Positions 11,707 through 21,693 of a stretch of 64,000 nucleotides of DNA are shown here, in pieces (the first letter of the stretch is position 1; every line of letters starts with the position of its first letter). The notes beneath the pieces are model-generated. The model was not told the DNA's origin, made no database searches, and saw nothing but the letters and a program-made list of their open reading frames with translations. The translations under genes were made by a program, and so were the position numbers. The stretch covers positions 41,009,827-41,073,826 of the forward strand of contig CM039129.1 of the NCBI GenBank assembly GCA_022036555.1. The letters are read 5' to 3'. The stretch is from Microstegium vimineum. Its lineage: Eukaryota > Streptophyta > Magnoliopsida > Poales > Poaceae.

Positions 11707-12313
11707 TTAGAGCATCTTCACCAAATCATATTTCTATTATTGAGAAAACATAATTTTTTATTTTAGGGGATGGTCGCTCAAACATATATTGAGGGGGGAA
11801 ATACATCAACATGCAAGTGATCCATTTTTTCCTTCGTTCTCTCGGTTGGCTCTCTCCCCTGAGTGTTCTCTCTCCGCCTCTCCCATGGTCCATGGATTGG
11901 CAAAGGCAGTTGCGAACCGTCAACGACTTGACATGGGGATGGTCTGGGGCGGCCGCTGCTCGCACGCGGCTCACTGCCCGAAGCGTGCCCACGCCGACGT
12001 TGCAGCCAAGTAGTGCACGGTCAGCGCATCGCAGTAGCCCGCTTGGTGTGGTGTTGGCTCGCCCGGTCTGCACGGAGGCGCAAGGTAACGTGTGGGCCCG
12101 TATGATAATGAGAGGAGAGGGAAGAGGACCGAGAAATTTTGTTTTTTTTTTGACAAGGAAACCGAGAAAAATTGTTATTCATGCCCCTTTGAGGATGGAG
12201 AAGAGATTTTGAGAGATTAAGAAAAAAATAGAGGAACAGATCTAATAATCTCTTTTATTGTTGGTTATAGAGAAAGGAAATTGGTTTTAGTCAATCAAGT
12301 GGATATGCTCTAA
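11707..12313. mobile_element. Tourist-like element with GC-rich cargo
   Basis: The left end TTAGAGCATCTTCAC and the right end (reverse complement TTAGAGCATATCCAC) match at 13 of 15 positions, with TTA/TAA as the presumed PIF/Harbinger target duplication. The outer parts are AT-rich, but about 11,860-12,120 is strongly GC-rich and unlike the flanks. No protein was recognised in the cargo. Confidence 0.55.
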
Positions 12314-15300
12314 TTCTCTGGCTTCGCAAAATATTGGTCCGATTTACTATTGTTTTCATTCTCTACTGTTTCTTTTAGGATGCGGTTTTTAGATAAGTTG
12401 TGCAAATAGAGAAAAAAAAAATAGTTAAAATAAATAGGGCAAACTCACCTTTTTATTTCCATGGAGGTGAGGTGAAAATAAATGAGACCAAAACAATAAT
12501 AAGTTACTCCCTCCGTCCCAAATTATAAGACTTTCCAAGAATCTTGGACAGTCAAAGCATCTCAAGTTTGATCAATAATTATAGAGGAAACTATAAAGAT
12601 TTATAATATTAAATAGACATATTATGAAAATATAATTGATACCGAATCTAATAATACTTAGTTGACAATTTGACATCATAAATGTTATTATATTGGCATA
12701 TAACTTTGGTCAAAGTTGAGATAGTTTGACTCTCCAAGATTCTTGGAACGTCTTATAACTTGGGACAGAGGGAGTACATAAAAGGAGAAATTTTGATATT
12801 TAACCACCAATTTTATATGCCTCACTTCTTTTAATACCCAATTCGCATGCCTTTCAACCATAACCATATGAGTAAAAATTATATTTGATTTAGGGTTTTC
12901 ACCATTTTCTCTTATTTTATTTATCTTCCTTATATTTTATTTTATAAGGAATATGAAGAGACTAAAATACCCCTGGCACGTCCAACCGAAGCTGGATGGT
13001 ACTATCCACCCGCTACCACTCTCTTCCCCTCTCACCGCCACCCCAACCCCTGCTCAAAGTCACACCCTCCCCACTGAAAGGATCAACTAAAAGCTAGAGG
13101 GGGTGAATAGCCTATTAAAATCTCTACAAGGCACACACAACTAGCACTTCTACCTAAATGGTCATCGCAGACGACATTTTCACTGCTAAATTTATTAAAA
13201 CTGGCCTTGATGCTTTTTACCATCGGTTCGTTCTACCAACTGGCGGTGACACTTACGACCATCTGCCAGACCTAGAATCAGCCAGACTATGGCCATTACA
13301 TTAGGCACCAATGCCAATTATGCTTGGATGGAGAAAAAAAATGATAAGTTGTCCATTGCAATTAAGGGCTACGACTATGGTGGGAAGATACAAACTCTAG
13401 GAAGTGCTACTGCTCGTTACATACCATGGCCTTGGCAAAATGTATGATCCCTAGACTTGAAAGCAGGGCAGAGCCAAAGGGTGGCCAGGCTCCTCTGGCT
13501 GCTGCTCAATGTCGTGGTTAAAAAGAACTTAGTAAAAAAGAAAGGCTTCGTACAAAGATGAGGTAGAGAGCGCCAGAGAGGACACAACCATGATTAGTGA
13601 TTATTTTAGTTTATTTAAAATTTAAAACAATTTTGATTGTCTAATTTTGCTGGTATGTCATATAGTTATGTGTTCTATAGCTTTATGGCACTAACAATAT
13701 TAGAAAGCCTAGATAATTTCGGTGTCTATTAATTTACGTGGACTACATGTAAAAACTATATTCCTAATGGATAATTTATACAGAATAATCTTTTGTCCAA
13801 TCACATATATTTCCTCTTTCTTATCTACCTATCATATCTCTTCATGTCTTGGCTCTCATGTAGATATAATTTCATTTTATTCTCTTTTTTATATAGAAAG
13901 CATATAGTTTTTTGGTTGATAGTATTAGCATGACGTTATCTCTCACCCAAGCTCTATAAAATTTCTGGCTCCGCCACTGCTTGAAAGTGGTTCCTTTGTT
14001 TAGTTCTAATCATGAAACTATAATGTTTACTTTGTTGTAACCACACTGCAGATCATCTGTGCAGATGGCACTCCATTGCACTCTAAGGTAGCACACTATC
14101 TTAAGCATTGACACGAAGTCTGGCTTGAAATCTGAAATTTTTTTGTTGTAGTTTTGTAGCTCCATTGGCAAAATCACCCCGAACGCAAGAGGGGCTGCAG
14201 GACCAAAAAGTTGATGCTACAAGGCTGAATAAAGACCAAGCTACCTCAGAGAGTTTGCCAGAAAAACACGCTAGCAAGGAGGAAGGCGTGTATAGAAAAA
14301 AAAAACAGAGCACCCCTACTACGTAGAGGGCTACAAAAGCAACGTACATGGATATAACAACATCTCGATGTTAGTACAATTAAAAGTAAGCATCTATTGC
14401 ACCCAATTTTCTATTTGGAAGTCATTTCTGAAATTTCATGGTACTATCCCTTACAGTAAACCTTGAGAGACTACATATGTTTTATAGCTAGATGGATTTA
14501 CACTTACATATTTTTATATAGTTGTGATGTGGACACTCGTATAAAGGGAGCAAGAAACAATTTGAAATGGTTGAGGCATTGAAAGAATCAATTAAGAATG
14601 GAATGAAATGCATGGAAAGTGAGGTTCTTCAAGCATTTGAAATATACTATGGGTGAGCTGTTTTTCAAAATATGATACTATGGGACTGTTTTTCACTGTG
14701 GAGTGTGCCAAACAGACCCATAGTATCATCTTTTGTAAAACTGCTACATGTCGACGCTTTGCCGCATATCCTGATGCTTGTTGATCGCTATGTAAGTCTC
14801 ACACACTATCTAGTTCTGAACAGGTTTCCATGACCTTAAGATCTACAACATTTTCCTTTTTTAACTGTAATACAATCAGAATTTAATGAAACATCGGGAA
14901 AATAGGATTGGCCATATCTAAGACAAAGGGAACACATCAAGCATAGTTGTGCGGTTGTGCCCTTGAGTTCATGGAGGATCTATGGATATGAACACTGAAA
15001 TTGATAACCCTTAGGCTACATGAGCGCAAATCAATAGCTAAAACATGTTTAATACTGCAGTTAAGGAAAAACAATGACATAGCATAGCTGTTCCATGAAA
15101 TTATCAGCACTGCATATCTGAAGTGGCTGCTGCTCCATTTCACGGCTCTCTTGCAAAGATTCCAGATGGACTTCATTCTTTACATGCATCGATAGAAGTG
15201 ATTGAACCTTCCTTCCACAGCTGTTCAATTTACTACATGGCGGTATTATCATGAGGCTGCAGATGCAAAAAAACAAAACCATCTAAGTTAGAGCCAAAGA

Positions 15301-15395
15301 GCACAAGCTTGTATACCCAATCTACCTTGATCATTCAAATCCCTACTAGTAGAAAAATGTTTCACCTGTATAGCATGCATGCAATCACAGAACCA
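12314..15395. other. Intergenic, transposon fragments
   Basis: After the Stowaway at 12,507 the region contains a segment near 13,078 (gatcaactaaaagctagag, gggggtgaatagcc) of the kind found at retroelement edges. Two short frames near 13,156-13,450 show no recognisable domain. A TE-like tail (ctggctccgccactgc) lies near 13,963. From 14,000 to 15,395, downstream of ORC3, nothing further was recognised. Confidence 0.4.
12507..12774. mobile_element. Stowaway-like MITE, near-intact
   Basis: CTCCCTCCGTCCC at the left and GGGACAGAGGGAG at the right are inverted termini with TA on both sides. Subterminal ATAAGACTTTCCAAGAATCTT pairs with the mirrored AAGATTCTTGGAACGTCTTAT, giving a long palindromic end. 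This is the best preserved of the three. Confidence 0.9.
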
Positions 15396-17546
15396 TTAAG
15401 GACCAAATGTGATTCTCTGCACAAGATCGGGCCTTCTCTTGCTTGGCATCCGAACAAGGCCAGTGATTTGCATCTCAGTAACAGCTCTGCAAAACCTTGC
15501 TTGGATCGTACCTTCACCCTCCGGAGGTGTGGGTTTTGGTTTCTTCTTCGAGGGAGAACTGTAAGATTTCCGTTTGGCTTTTGAATTTGTATTCTTTATA
15601 ATGCCTTCAAAGGCCGTGTACCAATCATGAAGGTTAATCAAATCACCATATTCTTGGGCTAGGTTGCACATGATTGATGTGTCGTGCAACGATCCTGACA
15701 CAGCAGCACCACTCCTACTGCAACAAGAGCATTTCAGATGGCTCTGTGACTTCAGAAGATCAAGCTGAATCATTCTTCTTGGGTTTCCAATCAGCGCGGA
15801 CCGGAGAACGTCAACATTCTTGAAGCAGATAATTTCATGAAAAGGTAAGCACTCAACAGGTACCAAATATTTCCTAATAACATCCTGTAATAGCGCAGCT
15901 ACTTTCTCATTTAGTACAACCGTTTCATTTCCAGTATTGGCAGTTGATCTCCTTTTGGCCCTAACACTATCGGCACCAATTGTGGTTGACTGAAGCTCCT
16001 TCACTCTGTCGTTGATCTCACTCATTCCTTTCAAATGGATGCTCCAAACTTCAAGGACATGTAACAAAATTTCCGTAGGCAAGTACCTTATTGTATTCAT
16101 TACTTGGGCTATAAATCCTTTAGCAGACCCTGACTTTACTCCTAATAAGTTTTCACAAGTCACTTTAGAGGCAAATAGGTAACTATCTGGTGCATTTTCA
16201 GTTTTCAAATCTGGGTTGACTGCCTCACAGAAGATATCCAAAAGCTGCACTTTGTCATGTCTTCCTGCTTCATACAGGCACAAGAGAACAAAACTCCAAT
16301 CCTTTTGCAATTTCAGCAGCCTAGACAATCCTTCTACCATGTTGCCAGAATTGTTTGAATTATTTGCATTTTTGGATGAGGGAAGATCAAAAGCATATTT
16401 CCGTATTGTTTGAGGGAGCGATTCAATCTTATCATGCCAAAATTCCTCAGAATCTTCCTCCAGCATTCCAATGCACAAAAAACTTAGAGGTTCCATGGAG
16501 AAGTGCTTACTGCATGCAAGCCTGAGAGCAGTAATAAAAGAAGTTATTGTCCCATCATGCTTAAAAAAGTAATTTCTGAGGAACAGTGCAACTTCATGAC
16601 TGATGCAAAATCCAGTGCATGGTTTAACAAGGACAGCCTCAACAAGTGCATTCAATCTATCTGAGGGAGACCCCAAGGTAAGTTTGCAGGGCTCTAATCG
16701 TTGAAGGGCCTCTGATGAGAGAAGCTTCTTTGGAGCATCAAGGGTAGTTGCTATCCCCATTACAAAGAAGACTGGAATTTTAAACACCCATTCACTCAGC
16801 ATCATCACAAGCTCTCCCAGCACATCACCAGAACATTGCTCCAAATCATCAATTATGACAATGATAGGCTGATCAAAGTTCCCAGCTTCACAATACCATG
16901 ATGCTAGCGCAGATACATCAGCGACATCTGGAACATCGGATAGTAGCTGCCGCAACAGGCTCCTAAAGCAACCACCAACTCCATGTTTTGCTGATAATTC
17001 AGCTGCTGACAGCTTGACTACGTGACATCCATTGGACTTCATATGCCCTGCGAGATCATGAAACGTTGTGATATCATCAACAAACTCTGCATTCTTGGTG
17101 AGGACGAACGCTGTGGGGATCCTTCTGCAGATCACATCAGTCAGGAGAGGGTACGGCTGCAGGACTTCAGTGCGGTGCGGTTCCGTGATGGCACGGACCG
17201 AGGTGAAGGACTCCTTCGCCCACTGCAGCACCTGGTCGAACAGCTTGAGGTTGATGGCCCTGAGGACCTCGTCAATGGTGGACTGGATCTTGGACCAGGT
17301 TCGGTGAAAGGCCTCAATGCGCAGCTGCTCGTATAGCTCCAAATCCCCTTCTTCCTCACACTCCTCGCCCACTGGCTGACGGCATCTGTTTGCTGACTTG
17401 GGGTTGGGTGAGGATGGCTGTGAGGTCTGACTCTGGCGCCGAGCCTGGGAAGATGGCACCGAGGAGGCAGCGGCCTTGTGAAGGACAAGGAATGGCTGGA
17501 TGTTGTTGGCAGCAGTGGGCAGAGTGTCACAGGGCTGTGCTGACAT
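15396..17546 (-). CDS. ORC3: Origin recognition complex subunit 3
   Basis: ORC3 is the winged-helix/ORC3-insert subunit of the six-subunit complex that marks replication origins and loads MCM with CDC6 and CDT1. One uninterrupted 716-codon frame covers the family length (plant ORC3 is a little over 700 residues). Seen: a basic, low-complexity N-terminus (SSQARRQSQTSQPSSPNPKS), a region of the degenerate AAA+ fold with IIVIIDDLEQCSGDVLGEL and VFFVMGIATTLDAPKKLL, the FLRNYFFKHDGTITSFITAL block, and the conserved terminus MQITGLVRMPSKRRPDLVQR. The first ATG, at 17,546, gives the full domain. No intron interrupts the frame, whereas in other plants I would expect several, so either the gene lost its introns or it is a retrocopy. 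The frame is intact. It is divergently placed about 1.1 kb from the WD40 gene. Confidence 0.93.
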   Translation of the reverse strand: MSAQPCDTLPTAANNIQPFLVLHKAAASSVPSSQARRQSQTSQPSSPNPKSANRCRQPVGEECEEEGDLELYEQLRIEAFHRTWSKIQSTIDEVLRAINLKLFDQVLQWAKESFTSVRAITEPHRTEVLQPYPLLTDVICRRIPTAFVLTKNAEFVDDITTFHDLAGHMKSNGCHVVKLSAAELSAKHGVGGCFRSLLRQLLSDVPDVADVSALASWYCEAGNFDQPIIVIIDDLEQCSGDVLGELVMMLSEWVFKIPVFFVMGIATTLDAPKKLLSSEALQRLEPCKLTLGSPSDRLNALVEAVLVKPCTGFCISHEVALFLRNYFFKHDGTITSFITALRLACSKHFSMEPLSFLCIGMLEEDSEEFWHDKIESLPQTIRKYAFDLPSSKNANNSNNSGNMVEGLSRLLKLQKDWSFVLLCLYEAGRHDKVQLLDIFCEAVNPDLKTENAPDSYLFASKVTCENLLGVKSGSAKGFIAQVMNTIRYLPTEILLHVLEVWSIHLKGMSEINDRVKELQSTTIGADSVRAKRRSTANTGNETVVLNEKVAALLQDVIRKYLVPVECLPFHEIICFKNVDVLRSALIGNPRRMIQLDLLKSQSHLKCSCCSRSGAAVSGSLHDTSIMCNLAQEYGDLINLHDWYTAFEGIIKNTNSKAKRKSYSSPSKKKPKPTPPEGEGTIQARFCRAVTEMQITGLVRMPSKRRPDLVQRITFGP

Positions 17547-17638
17547 GGCTGATCTGACTGTAGGAGGAGTCGGTGAGATGGTGACTGCTGTGGTGGCGGC
17601 GGTGAGTGGGGATAGCTTAGGGAGGAATATCTGCCAAA

Positions 17639-17683
17639 TTAGTGAAGATCTGGTGCATCCAAGCCTCGCGTCTTCACCTTCAT
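17639..17683 (-). promoter_or_regulatory. Upstream ORF in the ORC3 leader
   Basis: A 14-codon frame (ATG AAG GTG to CAC TAA, peptide MKVKTRGLDAPDLH) ends about 90 bases before the ORC3 ATG. It lies downstream of a plausible leader acceptor (TTGACAG at 17,711-17,717). If the leader is transcribed, this uORF could lower ORC3 translation. Confidence 0.4.
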
Positions 17684-17710
17684 CAGCAATGCCACCTCAA
17701 CGTGTGTAAT

Positions 17711-18637
17711 CTGTCAATGCAGATAAAAATAAGGGACACGCAACTAAAATAATTACTGAGCAAACATCTGTAATCTGAATGTATTGGTTCTCTTCAGTTT
17801 GCAACCCTGATAAAAATGCAATAAAATTGATTTGGGGTTATGGCTAACCCAAGTGATTTCTAGGTGCTAAGTCTGTAAATGCTCGATAGATCACAGTGCC
17901 AGCTGCTGTTGAATGCTTGGAAAATTTTGCAAGACTATAAAATTGAAGATGAATACCAATCCCCGATTCCAAACCATCCAAACAGCTGTATTCGGAGATA
18001 TTCAGTGCCAATTCTAATTCGAAGCTCTGAATATCTACATCCAAACGGGCTATAAGTGATTTCTAGGTGATTAAGGGGAAAAAATTACCTGGCGAGATGC
18101 TCGGCTCCTTCCTGCCTGCTTGCTCCTCCTCGTCCCCGCCTCCTCGGGTATGGACGGCGGCACGGTTGCGGTACGATTGTACGAACGCTGGCGCGAAGGA
18201 GGAGGGGTTACAGGCACCTGCGGGAAAAAGCGGCGGTGGCCGTGCGACGGGCGGAGCGGGCAGCGCCGCAGCGGCGGCCGTGTGGCCGAGGTCGCTAGGA
18301 GGCGGAGGCGAAACCGCAGCCCGCAGAGTCGGAGACGGGCAACGCCGATTTGCTTCGGGCAGGTGTTGAGATTCGCCGGCGGCGGCCCTGTAGTGCTCTT
18401 CGAGCGAGCAAATGAACCGCGGCCGCCAGTTCGTGGGGCCCGCTTGCCAGCCCGAGAAGGGAACGCGTCAAGATTCGTGCACGCCAACCGTTGAAACCGT
18501 GGGTCCCACAAGTCAGTGTCACGAAGCCACCCAAATCCGTGTCCAAAAACGTCCAGCTCTCCACTCCCTTGGTCTAACCCCAAAACCCTTTCCTCCCCCA
18601 AACAACGGCGGCGGCGCGAGGGCTTTCGCTTGCTGCC
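17711..18637. promoter_or_regulatory. Divergent promoter region of ORC3 and the WD40 gene
   Basis: On the minus strand a donor (GCCAG/GTAATT at 18,089/18,088) and the acceptor at 17,711 suggest an ORC3 leader intron of 378 bp with a GC-rich first exon near 18,090-18,450. The other side leads to the WD40 start at 18,638. The open frames on both strands here are GC-rich shadows. Transcription starts are not determinable from sequence. Confidence 0.45.
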
Positions 18638-20962
18638 ATGGCTCTCGTCGCCGGCTCCTACGAGCGCTTCATCTGGGGCTTCTCCCTCAAAACACTGACC
18701 TCATCCTCCGCTACCACCACCGGCTCCGAGACCCTCACCCTCGCACCGCTCTTCTCGTACCCGGCCCACACAGGCCCAGTCCGCTGCGTGGCGGCGGCGC
18801 CGCGAGCGGGGCTAGCGGCGTCGGGCGGCGCGGACGACTCCGTGCGCCTCTACGACCTCCCGTCCGCCGGGGACCTCGGCCCGCTCCTCGACCCCTCGGC
18901 CGCCATCTCCGCGCTCGCCTTCTACTCCAGAGGCCCCGTGCCGCGGAACCTCCTGGCTGCCTGCGACGACGGCGCGCTCCACCTCTACGACGCCGACGGC
19001 TTCGCGCTGCTCGCCACGCTCCAAGCCTTCCCACGCAAGGAGGCCGTCGACGCGCTCGCCGTCCACCCATCGGGCCGCGTCGCGCTCGCCGTCGGCCGCA
19101 ACGGGGCGCTCGCCATGCTCAACCTTGTCCGCGGCCGCCGCAGCTTCGCATGCCGCCTCGAGCGCCCCGCGTCCGCGGTAGTTTATGCTGAGGACAGGGA
19201 CGGCGGGGACCGGTTCGTCATGGCTGCTGAGGAGAAGGTCAGCGTGCATGACTCCTCGGATGCCAGGGTTATTCATCAGATGGACTCTGGCAAGAAGGTT
19301 CTCGCCATGGCGCCCGCAAAGGTATGCCTGGGCATCATGTTGAATTGGTCATGGAATGTTAAGGATTCAACTATTATTGAAAGAGGATTACCGTGAGGAG
19401 CTGATAAATTGTTGAAACCTATCTTCTTGTTGAAATGTTGATGGCAAATTCAGCTTGAATCTGCCTTGTAACATGCTGAATTGACATCTAGGTGCAGGCT
19501 CATATTTTTATTGTTGACTTAGCGAGTATATTAGGATGCAAATTGTTGAAATCTGTGCTCTTGTCAAATGCAACTTCAGTTTTCATAAGCCTTTTGTTTG
19601 CCCATGACATATTATTATTATTATGACTTTATGAGTGAATTAACATGTGTATTGTTGAAATTTGTTTTCTTCTCGAATGCAACTTCGGTTTTCATAAGAT
19701 TTTCAGTTGCCCGTGACATGCTGAATTGACATCTCGGTGACACTCATTATTTCCTGATATGTGTGTACTATGTATACATATTCAGATGTTAGCTTAGATG
19801 CTCCATGTGACCATGTATTAGCTAGCTCTTCAGATTGATTTATCTCGACTATCTTAGTGTCTTCCCACTGATACCTCTATTACCTTTTGCACTTTGCTCA
19901 CATGATTTTTTTGGGAATTTTTCAGAATGGGGTCCTTTACACTGGGGGTGAGGACCGTTGTGTTACTGCTTGGGATATGTCCAGCGGCAAGGTCTCTTCA
20001 CGCATTGAGGGTGCTCATGCAACTCGTGTAAAAGGGGTTGTTGTTTTCGATGATCAGAAGAATGGATCGGAGCTCTCCAATCTAATTGCTTCTGCTTCGT
20101 CCGATGGTGTGATAAGGATATGGGATGTTCGGACAATTGGGGATGGAAAGCCTACTCCATTAGCAGAGGCTAATACAAAAGCAAGGCTAACTTGTCTTGC
20201 TGGAACGTCACTGAAATGTAAGTGTCACAGAAACTTCATAATGTAGTGAATATTGTACATTGTCCCAACAAGTCCATAACAGAAACTTCATAATGTGGTG
20301 GGTATTGTACACTGTTCTAACAAGTTCATATTATAGCATAGATGTAAATAATCATTTCATATAAACATGACTTCAGTTAGTTTTCATGGACAAATTACAG
20401 GGCAATGATAAATCTATTTTCATGCCCTGATCTTCACTGAGAAAGTATGTTCAGTTGATCTATCAATATCCTCATTTGTATTCACTGGCTCACTGCTGCT
20501 CTTTCCATTATGTTGGCAGTATTCTTTTGCTTGTGTATTGAAAGAATAATATGATATATTGCTGTCTTGGGATTTTGTAGTTTATCATTGAGGATCTATT
20601 TTATTTTATGCGTTAAGAAGCATCAGTTCACATGTATTAGTGGTTTTTATTTAAGATTATTAGGACAATAAAAGTTTCTTCTCCATTTAATAACATGCTA
20701 TCTTCTATTGTTGCCAAACAATGTTTGGTGCCTTTTTGAGATCTTATGGGGTACACAAAGCCCATGATCCTTTTTATTCAACCAACTTTTGTTTTCCATG
20801 TATAATAGTTTTTTTTTCTTTAATTTGCCTTGTTATTATGTGTAATGTGCTAATTTATTTCTTAAGTGCCCTGTTGATTATCTGCACATAATATGGCCCT
20901 GATGATTTACAGGAGGCCAAGGAACCTACAAGTGGAGTGAAAAGTTGAAGCAATTTTTTTGA
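18638..20962 (+). CDS. WD40 repeat protein, MAK11/PAK1IP1-like
   Basis: Predicted nucleolar beta-propeller protein. MAK11/PAK1IP1 homologues act in 60S ribosome biogenesis. Exons are 18,638-19,321 (228 codons), 19,926-20,217 and a short last exon. Repeats seen: HTGPVRCVAAAP with GGADDSVRLYDL, LLAACDDGALHLYDAD, the family-specific AVDALAVHPSGRVALAVGRNG, GVLYTGGEDRCVTAWDM, and ASASSDGVIRIWDVR. Exon 2 ends in phase 1 (AAA T/gtaagt). The first possible acceptor (exon from 20,913) makes TGA at the junction, giving a 325-residue protein. An acceptor three bases downstream (exon from 20,916) continues CQGTYKWSEKLKQFF to a stop at 20,960-20,962 (about 340 residues). The ATG opens directly into the first repeat (MALVAGSYERFIWGF). 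Both lengths suit the plant family; the C-terminus is uncertain. Confidence 0.85.
20227..20330 (+). repeat. 52-bp tandem duplication in a WD40 gene intron
   Basis: Two copies starting at acagaaacttcataatgt (20,227 and 20,279) are about 85-90 percent alike. They lie just inside the second intron. Confidence 0.8.
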
Positions 20963-21693
20963 CAAGGGGCTAGGCGTCTGATTTTGCATTGTTTAGGTTA
21001 GCTGAAATAGAGAACCTGGACATGAAACAAGAATTGAAGATGGAAGATGGAAGATGGAAGTTGGAAGATCTGGCACGTAAGCGTTATCTGGGTTTATTTG
21101 AAATGTATGATAGTCGCCCATTATATACACCAACATAGTTTGGCTTGAGTGCGTGAGCTGCAAAATTCATTATGAGATTGTGTTATTTGATTGTACAAGT
21201 TTTGCATTGAGAACCATTTTCAGTAACTGTTACATCACGTACGGGGTGAGTTATCTGTCAAAAGAGTCATTGAAGCTACTTCAAGTTTTGCAGTGACAAT
21301 CATTTCCAACAAGTTTTTGAACTGAGGATCATTTCCAGTATTAACTGTGCAATTTGCATCACTTGAGATCTCTGTCAAAAAAAAAGGGGGGGGGGGGGGG
21401 GGGGGTCATCGAAGCACCTACCTTCGAAAAAAAATCGCCACTTGCTATTGCAAGTTTTTGGCTCATAGCATCACAAAAGATGGAAGTAAACCTGATCCGA
21501 GTAGTCGGCAGCAATTCGTAGAGTTCTCTCACAATACGCGAGAACTCGCACACTCAATCAAAGAACACCTAAATTTTGTACAACCAACCTAAAAACACCT
21601 AAAATCTTTTCACATGCTTCTTTAAGAATAGAGCAAAACACCTAAAATCTTTTCACATGCTAATTTAAGAATAGAGCTGCTACGATCTCCTGG
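20963..21693. other. Convergent 3' spacer with G homopolymer
   Basis: The 3' regions of the WD40 gene (+) and the kinesin (-) meet here. A run of 20 G, preceded by 9 A, lies at 21,386-21,405. No gene was recognised; the short frames are shadows. Confidence 0.5.
21592..21677. repeat. 43-bp tandem duplication
   Basis: Units from 21,592 and 21,635 (aaaacacctaaaatctttt...) are nearly identical. They end 17 bp short of the kinesin stop codon, probably in its 3' UTR. Confidence 0.85.

Noticed and set aside
15250..15395. Poly(A) remnant as evidence that ORC3 is a retrocopy
   Set aside because: No A-run on the minus strand downstream of the stop; the nearby A-run is on the opposite strand.
17851..18069. 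16-bp direct repeat (aagtgatttctaggtg) flanking about 200 bp, possible transposon insertion
   Set aside because: No terminal inverted repeats or A-tail inside; may be a coincidental short repeat in a leader intron.
18071..18601. Open frames of 100-250 residues on both strands around 18.0-19.3 kb
   Set aside because: GC-rich shadows of the WD40 exon and of the divergent promoter; no domain and compositionally biased Arg/Pro/Ala runs.
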